In this document: in pieces, positions 29,434-40,258 of the stretch | Numbering within the stretch: the stretch's first letter is position 1 | Layout of the letters: every line of letters starts with the position of its first letter | Source: Mycobacterium sp. D16Q13 | Lineage (GTDB): Bacteria > Actinomycetota > Actinomycetes > Mycobacteriales > Mycobacteriaceae | Length of the DNA: 64,000 nucleotides | Reading direction: 5' to 3' | Assembly: GCF_002013375.1 (NCBI RefSeq) | Contig: NZ_MAEW01000008.1 | Span: 62,001-126,000, forward strand | The notes under the pieces: model-generated | Told to the model about the DNA's origin: nothing | The model's database searches: none | Seen by the model: only the letters and a program-made list of their open reading frames with translations | Program-made: the position numbers and the translations under genes

Positions 29434-29955
29434 CTAGATAGCTAGCTTGGCCAACATGTCGCGAGCGGCCTCGGCCTGCGCCGGCTCGCACAACACGTCA
29501 TATCGTCCCGCGACGAGCTGCATGGTCGATGCGAAATCCCTTGTGCCCCTCGTCATCGCGTAGGGCACCGCGGCAGTGACCAACCCGAAGACCAATCCGA
29601 CGGTAAGTCCCACGACGAGTGAGCCGGCCAGATTTGTGCTGAACATCCCCAGCACCAGGCCGATGAACAGGCCCAGCCAGGCTCCGCTGAGCATGCCCCC
29701 GCCCAGCACCTTGGGCCACGACAATCTCCCGGTCACCCGCTCGACCTGCATCAGATTCACCCCGACGATGGTGACGTTCTCGACCGGGAATTGCTGATCG
29801 GACAAATAGTCGACGGCGCGCTGAGCCTCCGCGTATGTCGGGTACGAACCGATGGGCCAGCCTTGTGGCGGCGTCGGCAGGGACAACGACGAAGACAATG
29901 GCGAGCGCGGTGACGTCGAGCGCTGTTGTTGCCCGGGGGTGAGCGGTTGTCCCAC
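29434..29955 (-). CDS. small membrane protein with general-stress-protein-17M-like domain (Rv1234-like)
   Basis: A 173-residue protein, near the 175 of Rv1234, which likewise neighbours lpqY. An N-terminal soluble part (SYPTYAEAQRAVDYLSDQQF, as in the YflT/GSP17M domain) is followed by two glycine-rich membrane helices (about 82-130) and a soluble tail. GTG 29955 is preferred over the frame start at 30003 because AGGAGG lies 9 nt upstream. Function unknown. Confidence 0.8.
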   Translation of the reverse strand: MGQPLTPGQQQRSTSPRSPLSSSLSLPTPPQGWPIGSYPTYAEAQRAVDYLSDQQFPVENVTIVGVNLMQVERVTGRLSWPKVLGGGMLSGAWLGLFIGLVLGMFSTNLAGSLVVGLTVGLVFGLVTAAVPYAMTRGTRDFASTMQLVAGRYDVLCEPAQAEAARDMLAKLAI

Positions 29956-30103
29956 GAGTTCGGCCCTCCTGCAGAAAGTCAGTGATGCATAGCTAGCACT
30001 CATTTAACGCCCGACCGCACCAGATGGTGCCCCTTTGGCCGCTACCTGCGACTTTCCGCCCGCAGCACGGCCAGAAACCCCCTCGATACGCTAAGTTTGC
30101 GCC

Positions 30104-30751
30104 ATGACTACCCCGGGCAACGAATCCTCTGGCACCGGTCCCGACGCTTCGTCTGGATACGAGTACCCGTCCCTGGAACAGTCCGCCCCACCGGCCGATG
30201 CCGCGTCCACGGCCAGCCAGGTACCGCCGGGCATTCCACCGGCGTGGGAGACCCCCGGAGCCCCGCCGTCCTATCCTGCTTATCCGCCCACGTACCCGAC
30301 CGCGCAGCCCGGCTATCCCACCGCGCCTCCGCCGTACCCGACAGCACCGCCGGCGTATCCCTCTCAATACGGCCAGGCATATCCCCCTTATCCGTCGGGT
30401 CAACCGGGCGCGTACCCGCCACCGGGTTATCCCGCCGCAGGCGGTTATCTCGGATACCCGGCGCCCGGGTACGCCGACCCGTACGGGTACGGCGCATATG
30501 GGCAGACCGGCGGCACCAACCCGCTGGCTATCGGATCTCTGATCGCGTCGATCGTCGGCGTCTTCTGCGGCATCGGATCGATCGCCGGCGTCATCATGGG
30601 CTTTATCGCGCTCAACCAGCTCAAGACCTCACCGCAGGACGGCAAGGGTGTGGCCATCGCCGGCATCATCATCGGAGCCGCGGTCATTGTGTTCTGGGTG
30701 CTGATCATGATCATCGGCATTGCGTCGGGCGGCAGCTCTAGCTCGTATTAG
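30104..30751 (+). CDS. Pro/Tyr-rich DUF4190 membrane protein (Rv1233c-like)
   Basis: A 215-residue protein in two halves. Residues about 50-135 are a repetitive Pro/Tyr/Ala region (many YPTAPP, YPPY and GYP units), probably disordered and cytoplasmic. Residues about 140-210 are a DUF4190 domain with two membrane helices. It may be an envelope scaffold; Rv1233c has the same layout. Its stop overlaps that of the convergent CitE-like gene by 4 bp (30748-30751, TTAG). Confidence 0.82.
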   Translation: MTTPGNESSGTGPDASSGYEYPSLEQSAPPADAASTASQVPPGIPPAWETPGAPPSYPAYPPTYPTAQPGYPTAPPPYPTAPPAYPSQYGQAYPPYPSGQPGAYPPPGYPAAGGYLGYPAPGYADPYGYGAYGQTGGTNPLAIGSLIASIVGVFCGIGSIAGVIMGFIALNQLKTSPQDGKGVAIAGIIIGAAVIVFWVLIMIIGIASGGSSSSY

Positions 30752-31701
30752 CCCGTCGGAGGCTCGAACGGCGGCGCCTGCCGCGCCATCCCCGCGGCAC
30801 GGCCCTTGCCCGCGATCACCAGCGCCATCTTGCGGCTGGCCTCGTCGATCATCTCGTCTCCCAGCATCACCGCGCCCCGTGCGCCACCCGCGAGCGAGGT
30901 GTGCCACTGATAGGCGTCCAGGATGAGCTCTGCCCTGTCGTAGTCCTCCTGGCGCGGGCTGAAGATCTCGTTGCCCGCCTCGATCTGCGCGGGGTGCAGC
31001 ACCCATTTGCCATCGAAGCCCAGTGCGGCCGAACGGCTCGCCGCGACCCGGAAAGCAGCGACATCGCGGACCTTGAGATAGGGGCCATCGATGGCATCGA
31101 TTCCCTGCGCCCGCGCCGCTACCAGGATGGTCATCAGCACGTGGTGATACGCCTCGCCGTCATAGCCGGGAGGCTGCTCGCCCACGACCAGGGTGCGCAT
31201 GCCCAGGCTGGCCATGAAGTCGGCAGGGCCGAAGACCAACGACCGCACCCGCGGGCTGGCCGATGCGATCGCGTCGATGTGGGTGAGTCCTTCGGCGTTT
31301 TCGATCTGCGCCTGGATGCCTATCGCGCCCACCTCAAGCCCGTGTGATCGCTCGACCTGCGTCAGCAGCAGATCCAGTGCCGTGACATGCGAGGCGTCCA
31401 CAACCTTGGGCAGCAGGATGTTGTCGATGCCGGCGCCGGCCCGTGAAACAACCTCCACCACATCGGCATAGGTCCATTCGGTGGTCCAATCATTGACACG
31501 CACCGACCGCAGCTGCCCCGACCATCCCGGCGCGTTCAAGGCATCGACGATGCGCTGGCGCGCCTCTACCTTGGCGGGTGCCGCGACGGCGTCCTCAAGG
31601 TCGAGGAAAATCTCATCCGCGGGAAGCGTTTTCGCCTTGTCGATCATCTTCTGGCTGCTGCCAGGGACGGCGAGTGAGGTGCGGCGCGGTCGATAGGTCA
31701 C
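30748..31701 (-). CDS. HpcH/HpaI-CitE-type CoA-ester lyase
   Basis: A 317-residue TIM-barrel lyase. RRTSLAVPGSSQKMIDKA, then FLDLEDAVAAPAKVEAR (the metal- and CoA-site region), VRVND, IQAQIENAEGL with the catalytic-site Glu, and FGPADFMASLG match citrate lyase beta/malyl-CoA lyase-like proteins. It likely cleaves a malyl- or citramalyl-CoA type substrate into two acyl units. GTG start at 31701. Exact substrate cannot be told. Confidence 0.87.
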   Translation of the reverse strand: MTYRPRRTSLAVPGSSQKMIDKAKTLPADEIFLDLEDAVAAPAKVEARQRIVDALNAPGWSGQLRSVRVNDWTTEWTYADVVEVVSRAGAGIDNILLPKVVDASHVTALDLLLTQVERSHGLEVGAIGIQAQIENAEGLTHIDAIASASPRVRSLVFGPADFMASLGMRTLVVGEQPPGYDGEAYHHVLMTILVAARAQGIDAIDGPYLKVRDVAAFRVAASRSAALGFDGKWVLHPAQIEAGNEIFSPRQEDYDRAELILDAYQWHTSLAGGARGAVMLGDEMIDEASRKMALVIAGKGRAAGMARQAPPFEPPTG

Positions 31702-31722
31702 AGCTAGCCAGCGTAAAGCGCC

Positions 31723-32673
31723 CTATGCGGTGGCTCGCCTGCCATACCGCTCTTTGGCCTCGGCCGGTGTGACGGTGACCGTACGCACCGGAGCCTTGGC
31801 CGCGTGGAAGTCACGCAGGGTCGTCGCTGTCATCGGCAACTTGGCGAATCGCGCAATGGAGTCTTCGATCGCAGGAACGCTGGCGACCGACATGGCTGCC
31901 GATACCAACGGCCGGTACGCCACATCGACAATTCCCGGCTGGTCAAATTGGCCCAGTTCCCGCATCCAGCGCGGCAACGTCGCGATGGTCGCCGGAGCCA
32001 TCAGCCGACTGACCGCCCAGAACCGCAGATTGCTGCCCGACCGCGGGGTGCGCAGAAGGTAATGCATGGCGTGCTGCGCGCGCTCGGAGGTGCACAGCGC
32101 GGGGCGCATCTGGGCGAAGTATTCGCGAACTTCGTCACGCGACCGCGGCACGTCCGCCGGATTGACGGTCTGCAGCTCCGCCGCGATCACGCACTCGGAC
32201 CAGTAACGGTCCTCTTCGGCCTGACTCAACGGCCCGGGCCCATACATCTCGTAGCACTTGAGCACCGAGTGCCACCCTGTGACATGGATCCACAGCTGCG
32301 AGGCCGGATCGTTGGCGCTATAGCGCTTTCCCGTCACCGGGTCGATTCCCTTGGAACGCGCATGAACCTTCTGCAGGTGCTCGGAGGCCTCGACCGCGGT
32401 CCGTGAATCGGCGGTCGCGACGATGAGGAAGTAGGCGAGGGTCCCATCCATCCGTCCTCGTGGATCCCGATAGATACCCGCCGAATCCGCCACCGCGGCG
32501 GCCAGATGGGGCTCGAAATGTTCCAGTACCACTGAGCGCTGGAAACCGATCAGGGCGGTGGGGCTGCTCCACACCTTCCATGTCGGCGAGTCTGGCCCAA
32601 AGAATCCATAGTCCTCACGGGGCCGATCGGAGCCAAGTTCCCAGTGGACGGCAACGTCCGGTGCAGCGGTCAT
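31723..32673 (-). CDS. oxygenase MpaB family (DUF2236) protein
   Basis: A 316-residue DUF2236 protein. Conserved features include the WSSPTALIGFQRSVVLEHF helix, LQKVHARSKG with the conserved His, and HVTGWHSVLKCYEMYG, which contribute heme- or metal-binding His residues in this family. Relatives include the fungal oxygenase MpaB and the latex-clearing protein superfamily. A possible leaderless promoter lies upstream: TAGCGT on the minus strand ends 7 nt before the ATG. Confidence 0.85.
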   Translation of the reverse strand: MTAAPDVAVHWELGSDRPREDYGFFGPDSPTWKVWSSPTALIGFQRSVVLEHFEPHLAAAVADSAGIYRDPRGRMDGTLAYFLIVATADSRTAVEASEHLQKVHARSKGIDPVTGKRYSANDPASQLWIHVTGWHSVLKCYEMYGPGPLSQAEEDRYWSECVIAAELQTVNPADVPRSRDEVREYFAQMRPALCTSERAQHAMHYLLRTPRSGSNLRFWAVSRLMAPATIATLPRWMRELGQFDQPGIVDVAYRPLVSAAMSVASVPAIEDSIARFAKLPMTATTLRDFHAAKAPVRTVTVTPAEAKERYGRRATA

Positions 32674-32989
32674 GGCTGTAACGCTATCAATTGATTATGT
32701 TTACGTCCAGATACTGACCGTAAGTCAGGTTCATCGCGATCCGCCTAGCTTGAGATAGCCACTCGCCCATTTTCCGCGGCGCTTGCCGGCCGAACTCAGC
32801 ATCCTCAGGGGGGATTCGTCGGCGGTCCGCGATTCGCTGGGGTTTGCCCATTTTGCAACCGGACCGTCATCTCGCCGGTATGGTTGCTCCGGTTCACATC
32901 GGTCACATCCGTCACGACTGCATACGTCAGAATGGATGCCGACAGATGGGACCCATGCGTAGAGCAGGGGCCCAAGAGATAGGGGCGCG
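32674..32989. promoter_or_regulatory. 316-bp divergent intergenic region
   Basis: No gene is supported here. Next to the MpaB-type gene is the palindrome ATCAATTGAT (32686-32695), overlapping its predicted promoter. Nearer the transglycosylase, three TCAC-containing units repeat every 9 bp around 32897-32920 (TCACATCGG, TCACATCCG, TCACGACTG). AGGGG lies shortly before the GTG at 32990. Confidence 0.4.
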
Positions 32990-34264
32990 GTGAAGCTTCC
33001 GGGTTGGGTTGCGTCGTCGGTGAAACATGCCCGCGACGTGGCGCTACGCGTCACGGGCGCCCCCGTGCCCTGGCTTCGGGTCGGCGGACTCAGCGCCTTG
33101 GTGGTCGTCGGCTCGGCCGTGGCGGCCAGCAGTGCACAGGTCAGTGGGCAGGCCGTGGTGCCCGTTCCCGTCCCGCTGGCCTCGGCGGTCTCCGCACAGG
33201 CGGATACGGGTCCGCTGAATCTCGTGACCGTGATGCGCCCGCCGACGCAATACCGCGTGGCGCCGAGCGCTGCGATCGCACCGCCGCCACCGGGAATCGT
33301 GATGGCCCCTGGGGGACTTGGCATCCCGAAGATCGCATTGGACGCCTACCAGAACGCCGAGCGGATGATGGCCAAGGCCGCACCCGGTTGTGGAGTGAGC
33401 TGGAACTTGCTGGCGGGTATCGGCCGGATCGAATCGGGCCACGCCAACAACGGCGCCACCGATGTGAAGGGCCGCGTAGTCCGGCCCATCTATGGCCCGA
33501 GCCTGGATGGCACCCTCCCGGGCAACGAGGTCATCGTCGACCATGAGCAGACCCGCACCCAGGGTGCGCAGGTATACGTCCGGGCCATGGGGCCCATGCA
33601 GTTCCTGCCGAGCACCTGGAACCACTACGCCTCCGACGGTGACGGCGATGGAAAGGCCGATCCACAGAACGTCTTCGACGCGAGCCTGGCCGCCGCCCGC
33701 TATTTATGCAGCGGCGGATTGAATTTGCGGGATCGCTCACAGGTGATGTCCTCGATCCTGCGCTACAACAATTCGGTGGCCTACGCGCAGAACGTGCTCG
33801 CCTGGGCCGCCGGCTACGCCACTGGGGTGATCCCGCTCAATCTGCCACCGCTGACCGCCGCCGATGTCGCACCCGAACGCAAGGCCCATCTCGGTGGCGG
33901 CGAATCGCGGGGGCTCGGGCCGGGTTCGGTGACCGACGTCGCCTCACTCTCCCCCAACGATCCTTTGGCCCAGCTGCCCATCATCACCCCGCTGACACCG
34001 GATCGGGCCGCGATGGCGGGCACGCCCGGAGCTGTCGCGCCGGCGCCCGAGGCACCTCAGGCACCGTGCATGTTCTTCTGCGCACCGCCGCCACCGGCCG
34101 AGCCCTTCAATCCGTTCGCCCCGCCACCCCCTGCCGAACCGTTCAACCCGTTCGCGCCTGCTCCTGCCCCGCAGCCGTTCAACCCGTTCGCTCCGCCCCC
34201 GCCGCCGGTGGAGCTGGGACCGGCCCCCGGACCCGCGCCCGGACCGGCAGCGCCAAAGCCATAA
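32990..34264 (+). CDS. exported lytic transglycosylase with proline-rich C-terminal repeats (Rv1230c-like)
   Basis: A 424-residue cell-wall enzyme. A hydrophobic N-terminal segment (about 30-50) serves as signal or anchor. The MltB-like catalytic domain spans about 120-275, with probable catalytic Glu148 in GIGRIESGHANNG, then RAMGPMQFLPSTW and a YLCSGGLN segment. It should cleave peptidoglycan glycan strands outside the membrane. The tail holds three PFNPFAP repeats in a Pro-rich stretch, likely spanning the wall or binding a partner. Position next to mrp matches M. tuberculosis. Confidence 0.88.
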   Translation: MKLPGWVASSVKHARDVALRVTGAPVPWLRVGGLSALVVVGSAVAASSAQVSGQAVVPVPVPLASAVSAQADTGPLNLVTVMRPPTQYRVAPSAAIAPPPPGIVMAPGGLGIPKIALDAYQNAERMMAKAAPGCGVSWNLLAGIGRIESGHANNGATDVKGRVVRPIYGPSLDGTLPGNEVIVDHEQTRTQGAQVYVRAMGPMQFLPSTWNHYASDGDGDGKADPQNVFDASLAAARYLCSGGLNLRDRSQVMSSILRYNNSVAYAQNVLAWAAGYATGVIPLNLPPLTAADVAPERKAHLGGGESRGLGPGSVTDVASLSPNDPLAQLPIITPLTPDRAAMAGTPGAVAPAPEAPQAPCMFFCAPPPPAEPFNPFAPPPPAEPFNPFAPAPAPQPFNPFAPPPPPVELGPAPGPAPGPAAPKP

Positions 34265-34287
34265 ACGGCACGCCCTAGACTCGGGTA

Positions 34288-35424
34288 GTGACATCCGAGC
34301 TCACCACAGCCGTGCGCAGTGCACTCGCCGGGGTAATCGACCCCGAACTTCGCCGTCCCATCACTGAATTGGGGATGGTCAAGGGCATCACGTTCGATGA
34401 CGCCCACAACGTCGAGATCGGGATCTACCTCACCACCTCCGCGTGCCCAAAGAAGGCTGAAATCTCCGAGCGGGTGACCCAGGCCGCTGCCGATGTCGAT
34501 GGCGTAGGCACCGTGCGCGTGCTGCTGGATGTCATGAATGACGAGCAGCGCACCGAACTGCGCAAGCAGCTGCGCGGCGACAGCGCCGAGCCCATCATCC
34601 CCTTCGCCCAGCCCGGCTCCCTCACTCGCGTCTACGCGGTGGCCTCCGGTAAGGGTGGGGTCGGAAAATCAAGCGTCACAGTCAACCTCGCGGCGGCGAT
34701 GGCGGCCAAGGGACTATCGGTTGGATTGCTCGACGCCGACATCTACGGCCACTCCGTACCGCGCATGATGGGCACCTCCGACCGTCCCACCCAGGTGGAG
34801 CGGATGATCTTGCCGCCGGTGGCCCACGATGTGAAGGTCATCTCGATCGCCCAGTTCACCCAGGGCAACACCCCGGTCGTATGGCGCGGGCCGATGCTGC
34901 ATCGCGCCCTGCAGCAGTTCCTGGCCGATGTGTTCTGGGGAGACCTGGACGTACTGCTACTGGACCTGCCTCCGGGTACCGGAGACGTGGCGATCTCGGT
35001 GGCACAGCTCATTCCCGGCGCCGAAATTCTGGTGGTCACGACGCCCCAGCAGGCGGCCGCCGAGGTCGCCGAGCGTGCGGGGGCGATCGCGACCCAAACC
35101 CGTCAGCGCATCGTCGGTGTGGTCGAGAACATGTCCTGGCTGGTGTTGCCGGATGGCACCCGTATGGAGGTGTTCGGCTCAGGCGGTGGCGATGCTGTCG
35201 CCGAGAGCCTGACCCGCGTCGTGGGTACGAAAGTGCCTCTCCTCGGGCAGATCCCGCTGGACCCAGCGGTACGTGAAGGCGGCGACGAGGGACTGCCAAT
35301 CGTGCTCAGCCAGCCGGATTCGGCGGCCGGTCAGGCACTTCGGGCGATCGCCGACAAACTCTCGACACGTAGCCGCGGACTGGCGGGCATGTCGTTGAAC
35401 ATCGACACCACCCGGCGCAACTAG
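34288..35424 (+). CDS. mrp: Mrp/NBP35-type iron-sulfur cluster carrier ATPase
   Basis: A 378-residue protein: an N-terminal MIP18/DUF59 domain (about 1-95) followed by a P-loop ATPase with the deviant Walker [10 protein letters not shown] (121-129). It carries Fe-S clusters to apoproteins in the cytoplasm. I do not see the CxxC usually found near the C-terminus of such carriers, a point shared with some actinobacterial Mrp. The GTG start follows the transglycosylase gene by 23 nt. Its stop shares CTAG with the tatB stop. Confidence 0.92.
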   Translation: MTSELTTAVRSALAGVIDPELRRPITELGMVKGITFDDAHNVEIGIYLTTSACPKKAEISERVTQAAADVDGVGTVRVLLDVMNDEQRTELRKQLRGDSAEPIIPFAQPGSLTRVYAVASGKGGVGKSSVTVNLAAAMAAKGLSVGLLDADIYGHSVPRMMGTSDRPTQVERMILPPVAHDVKVISIAQFTQGNTPVVWRGPMLHRALQQFLADVFWGDLDVLLLDLPPGTGDVAISVAQLIPGAEILVVTTPQQAAAEVAERAGAIATQTRQRIVGVVENMSWLVLPDGTRMEVFGSGGGDAVAESLTRVVGTKVPLLGQIPLDPAVREGGDEGLPIVLSQPDSAAGQALRAIADKLSTRSRGLAGMSLNIDTTRRN

Positions 35425-35830
35425 GTCGCGTCGGCGTCGAATCGGGCCGGACCGGGCTCCGCGGGCTTGGTGAGCTCGGGGTTCACCACCGGCGTAGGCA
35501 TCGGCTCAGACACTGCCTTCTTCACGTCATCGAGCGGTTTGGTCAGCGAATCGAGCACCGAATCATCGCCGTCCAAAAGGTGTTTGGTGATGACCGCACG
35601 CGGCGTCATACCGCGCAGCTTCTGCAGTTCGGCAAGCGGCTTGCGCACATCGTCGAACTCCGGACCAAGCTCCTCACGCAGGGAGGCCGTCGCACCACTG
35701 GCGTAGTCACGGACCTTGCGCAACGATTCAGTGGTCCACTGAATAGCCCCCGGAAGCCGCTCGGGGCCAAGCACCACGAGCCCCACGACCAGTAGGACCA
35801 ACAGCTCCCCCCAGCCGACACTGCCGAACA

Positions 35831-35831
<1 letters not shown>
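35421..35831 (-). CDS. tatB: Sec-independent (Tat) translocase subunit TatB
   Basis: A 136-residue TatB: one N-terminal membrane helix with the [22 protein letters not shown] hinge region, an amphipathic helix and a long charged tail. It receives twin-arginine signal peptides with TatC. ATG 35831 shares one base with the htrA stop (TGATG), making it the last gene of the sigE-rseA-htrA-tatB run. Confidence 0.94.
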
Positions 35832-37318
<1,487 letters not shown>

Positions 37319-37750
37319 CTACCGGCGCTTACGGCGACGACGCACCTCATCACTGGCTAACGCGGGCGGCAAGTCGCCGTCATGTGACGGCGGTTGTGGC
37401 GATGCCGTCTCGTGCGGGATATGCGGAATCTGGCTGAGCAACCCAAGCAGTGAACCGGGCACCCGGATACCCCCGGAATCACGCAGTGCGCTGCGCGCTT
37501 GGCGTTGTGCGTCGATCTCGAGGGCGCATTCGGGGCACATCGACAGGTGGTGCGCCGCCCGGAGGTGCGCGCTCATCCGCAGTTCGCCATCCACGAACGC
37601 CGCTATCGCCTCCGTGGACAAATGCTCTGTCGATCCGAACTGGCGAGGCGCACCGACCGGCGCCTCACTCTGCGAGGCGAAAGGGGATGGCAGCCGCGAG
37701 AACGACGAGAAACTCGAGAACGCTCGCCGGAACGAGCCGCTATCCACCAC
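37319..37750 (-). CDS. rseA: anti-sigma-E factor RseA
   Basis: A 143-residue zinc-type anti-sigma factor with H68-x3-C72-x2-C75 in HHLSMCPEC. It holds SigE inactive in the cytoplasm. The STEHLS stretch (40-45) corresponds to the PknB-phosphorylated Thr region known from M. tuberculosis, after which RseA is degraded by ClpC1P2. The first of two GTG codons, at 37750, follows GGGAG by 7 nt and aligns with the homologue; the frame to 38014 overlaps sigE antisense of function and is rejected. There is an extra FSSFSSFS segment at residues 11-18. Confidence 0.9.
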   Translation of the reverse strand: MVDSGSFRRAFSSFSSFSRLPSPFASQSEAPVGAPRQFGSTEHLSTEAIAAFVDGELRMSAHLRAAHHLSMCPECALEIDAQRQARSALRDSGGIRVPGSLLGLLSQIPHIPHETASPQPPSHDGDLPPALASDEVRRRRKRR

Positions 37751-37860
37751 GGCAACGCTCCCTTCGGTCCGGAACGGCCGGCGGACTCGTACCGACCTAA
37801 CTCGAAGATAGCGCGCGAATGTAGTCATTGCGTACCAACCTGCACCAATGGTGTCGTGCG

Positions 37861-38634
37861 CTATTCGGCGGCCGCGAGCGCGGACGTCGAGGAGCGCGCA
37901 GCCAGATGCTCGCGGATCGCCTGCCGGCCGCGGTGAATGCGGCTGCGCACGGTGCCGAGCTTCACACCCAGCGTGGCGCCAATTTCCTCGTAGGACAGAC
38001 CTTCGATATCGCACAGCACCACGGCGGCGCGGAACTCCGGAGCCAGCGCGTCCAGCGCGGCTTGCAGATCGGCGCCCAGCTGAGCGTCGTGGTAGATCTG
38101 CTCGGGATCCGGATCGGTCGCCGGCACGCGGTCGTAGTCCTCGGGCAGCGCCTCCATGCGGATACGTCCGCGGCGACGGACCATGTCGAGGAACAGGTTG
38201 GTCGTGATGCGGTGCAGCCAGCCCTCAAATGTGCCGGGCTGGTAGTTCTGCAGCGAGCGGAACACCCTGATGAAGGTTTCCTGGGTCAGGTCCTCGGCGT
38301 CCTGCTGGTTGCCTGACAGACGGTAGGCCAAGCGGTACACGCGGTCGGCGTGCTCACGAACCAGCTCATCCCAAGACGGCATGGCTGCCAGATCTCCGGT
38401 GGCATCGAATACCGCGGTCCCGGATAGTTCTGCGGGATCGATGACCTCGACAAAGTCGGTGTATTCGGCCGAGTCGCTGATGTGCGTGAGCGAAATCGCG
38501 TGTTCCTCCTGTTCGGTTGTGGCGGCCTCACCCACGATGGCGAGACTGTCAGCCTGCTCAACCCGGAGGCCAGGGGTGTTATTCCCGGCGTGGGCCTCTG
38601 CGGCGGGGCGCGTTTTCAGGATGGATCGCGACAT
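37861..38634 (-). CDS. sigE: ECF sigma factor SigE
   Basis: A 257-residue group-4 sigma factor, the same length as M. tuberculosis SigE. It has a long N-terminal extension (about 1-85), region 2 ([27 protein letters not shown]), and region 4 ([30 protein letters not shown]). It directs the response to envelope damage, including htrA and its own operon. ATG 38634 has GAAGG upstream. Confidence 0.96.
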   Translation of the reverse strand: MSRSILKTRPAAEAHAGNNTPGLRVEQADSLAIVGEAATTEQEEHAISLTHISDSAEYTDFVEVIDPAELSGTAVFDATGDLAAMPSWDELVREHADRVYRLAYRLSGNQQDAEDLTQETFIRVFRSLQNYQPGTFEGWLHRITTNLFLDMVRRRGRIRMEALPEDYDRVPATDPDPEQIYHDAQLGADLQAALDALAPEFRAAVVLCDIEGLSYEEIGATLGVKLGTVRSRIHRGRQAIREHLAARSSTSALAAAE

Positions 38635-38808
38635 AGCAATGACCTTCTACTACCGAGGTGTGGGTCACGTATGAGCCAACTTAACTCTTCCTGAGAAAGC
38701 GGTCTCGATCCGATCTCACTAGGGGTTCCGAAACAGGAAAACGCCCCGATCGGTCACGAGTCCGGCGTGTCGCGGGACATATCCACTCCCGCTCGACAGG
38801 ATCGAATC

Positions 38809-39456
38809 GTGACCAGCAGCGCAGACCGATCCCGCGTCGAGGCGATGGTCAGCCACGCCGAGAGCGCCATCTCCGAAGACGAAATCGTCGCCGCCGCCCG
38901 GGAACGTGCCGTTGACCTGGGCGCGGGCCCGGTTACGCCCGCGGTTGGCGCACTCCTGAGTGTCTTCGCACGCCTTTCGGGCGGCAAGGCCGTCGTCGAG
39001 GTCGGCACGGGCGCGGGAGTCAGCGGCTTGTGGCTGCTTTCAGGAATGCGCGAGGACGGCGTGCTGACCACCATCGACGTGGAGCCCGAGCACCAGCGCA
39101 GTGCCAAACAGGCGTTCTCGGAGGCGGCCATCGCGCCGTCGCGCACCCGCCTCATCGGCGGTCGTGCCCAAGAGGTGCTGCCCCGGCTGGCCGACGAGTC
39201 GTATGACCTGCTCGTCATCGACGCGGTGCCTGCCGATCAGCCCGAGTTCCTGGCCGGGGGCATTCGGCTCCTGCGCCCGGGCGGAGCGGTCGTCATCCAC
39301 GGGGCATCCGCAGGTGGGCGTGCGGGCGATCCGGGGGCCAATGACCCCGATGTGGTCGGCGTCCGCGAGGCCGCGCGCATCATCGCCGATGACGGCAGGT
39401 TTACCGCGGTGCTGATCCCGCTGGGCGACGGCCTGCTCGCCGCCACCCGCGACTGA
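38809..39456 (+). CDS. O-methyltransferase (Rv1220c-like)
   Basis: A 215-residue methyltransferase, divergent from sigE as in M. tuberculosis. Motif I is [16 protein letters not shown] (56-71); [14 protein letters not shown] and [16 protein letters not shown] complete the catechol-O-methyltransferase-like (type 3) fold. The GTG at 38809 gives the same length as Rv1220c and has AGGA 7 nt upstream; the frame start at 38767 is less likely. Substrate unknown. Confidence 0.88.
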   Translation: MTSSADRSRVEAMVSHAESAISEDEIVAAARERAVDLGAGPVTPAVGALLSVFARLSGGKAVVEVGTGAGVSGLWLLSGMREDGVLTTIDVEPEHQRSAKQAFSEAAIAPSRTRLIGGRAQEVLPRLADESYDLLVIDAVPADQPEFLAGGIRLLRPGGAVVIHGASAGGRAGDPGANDPDVVGVREAARIIADDGRFTAVLIPLGDGLLAATRD

Positions 39457-39576
39457 TGTTCCAGCCCGATACACCGCGTTCGGCGCGGACCTCGCATCGA
39501 TGACGCAGAAACCGTAGTTTTCGGCGCTGGCTGAGCACCGTTTTCGTCACGACACCCATTCTCGACGGGATGGTGC

Positions 39577-39614
39577 TTGACGCTGGACTGAACGTGTGTT
39601 TAGTGTACTAAACA
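39577..39614 (+). promoter_or_regulatory. raaS-type promoter with operator over -10 and start codon; leaderless
   Basis: TTGACG (39577-39582) and TAGTGT (39601-39606) are spaced by 18 bp, which puts transcription start at about 39613-39614, the A of the ATG. TGTTTAGT-GT-ACTAAACA (39597-39614) is a perfect palindrome covering the -10 and the start. This is a self-contained repressor site for an autoregulated operon. Confidence 0.75.
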
Positions 39615-40258
39615 TGCGTTCAGTCGATGACCTCACCGCCGCCGCCCGCATCCGGGACGCCGCCATCAAGTTGTGGGGCGAGCAGGGGCTGAACACCAGC
39701 GTGCGAGCGATCGCCGAAGCCGCGGGAGTGAGCCCCGCACTGGTCATCCATCACTACGGATCCAAAGACGGGCTCCGGCAGGCAGTCGACGAATATCTGC
39801 TCGCGTACATCCGCTCGGAGAAATCGCGCACGCTGACCTCCAACGATCCCCAGGTCTGGCTCGACGCGATCGACGAGATCGAGACATTCGCGCCGATGGT
39901 CAGGTACCTGCTGCTCAGTGTGCAATCGGGCGGAGAGCCCGGCCGTGCATTTCTTCAGCGCTCCATCGACGACGCCGAGGCATACCTGGACGACGGGGTA
40001 CGCGCGGGCACCATCAAGCCGAGCCGCAATCCCAAGGGCAGGGCGCTGTGGGTGTCCCTGAACGGCCTGGGCGCGCTGGCGATCTACGTGCAGATGTACC
40101 CCGATGACGACCTGGGCACCATCTTGCGCCGCTACTCCGATGAGCTGATCTTCCCCGCCATCGAGATCTACACCGAAGGCCTGATGACCGATTCCACCAT
40201 GCTCGATGCCTTTGCAGCGCAACAGAAAAACTCTCGCAACGGAGGAGATTCGAAGTGA
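39614..40258 (+). CDS. raaS: TetR-family regulator of the downstream ABC exporter (RaaS/Rv1219c-like)
   Basis: A 214-residue TetR regulator. The helix-turn-helix is within residues 11-57 ([23 protein letters not shown]). The whole protein resembles Rv1219c (RaaS), which represses an ABC exporter and affects survival under antibiotics. ATG 39614 gives the MRS start of the homologue; GTG 39596 would place the operator inside the coding region. Its stop overlaps the ABC ATPase start (GTGATG at 40255-40260). Confidence 0.9.
   Translation: MRSVDDLTAAARIRDAAIKLWGEQGLNTSVRAIAEAAGVSPALVIHHYGSKDGLRQAVDEYLLAYIRSEKSRTLTSNDPQVWLDAIDEIETFAPMVRYLLLSVQSGGEPGRAFLQRSIDDAEAYLDDGVRAGTIKPSRNPKGRALWVSLNGLGALAIYVQMYPDDDLGTILRRYSDELIFPAIEIYTEGLMTDSTMLDAFAAQQKNSRNGGDSK

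Noticed and set aside
32897-32920. Tandem TCAC units before the transglycosylase
   Set aside because: Only three imperfect 9-bp units; too short to call a repeat array.
32731-33324. 197-codon minus-strand frame over the transglycosylase start
   Set aside because: Most of it is opposite the signal region of the transglycosylase, and the rest has no ribosome site or family resemblance.
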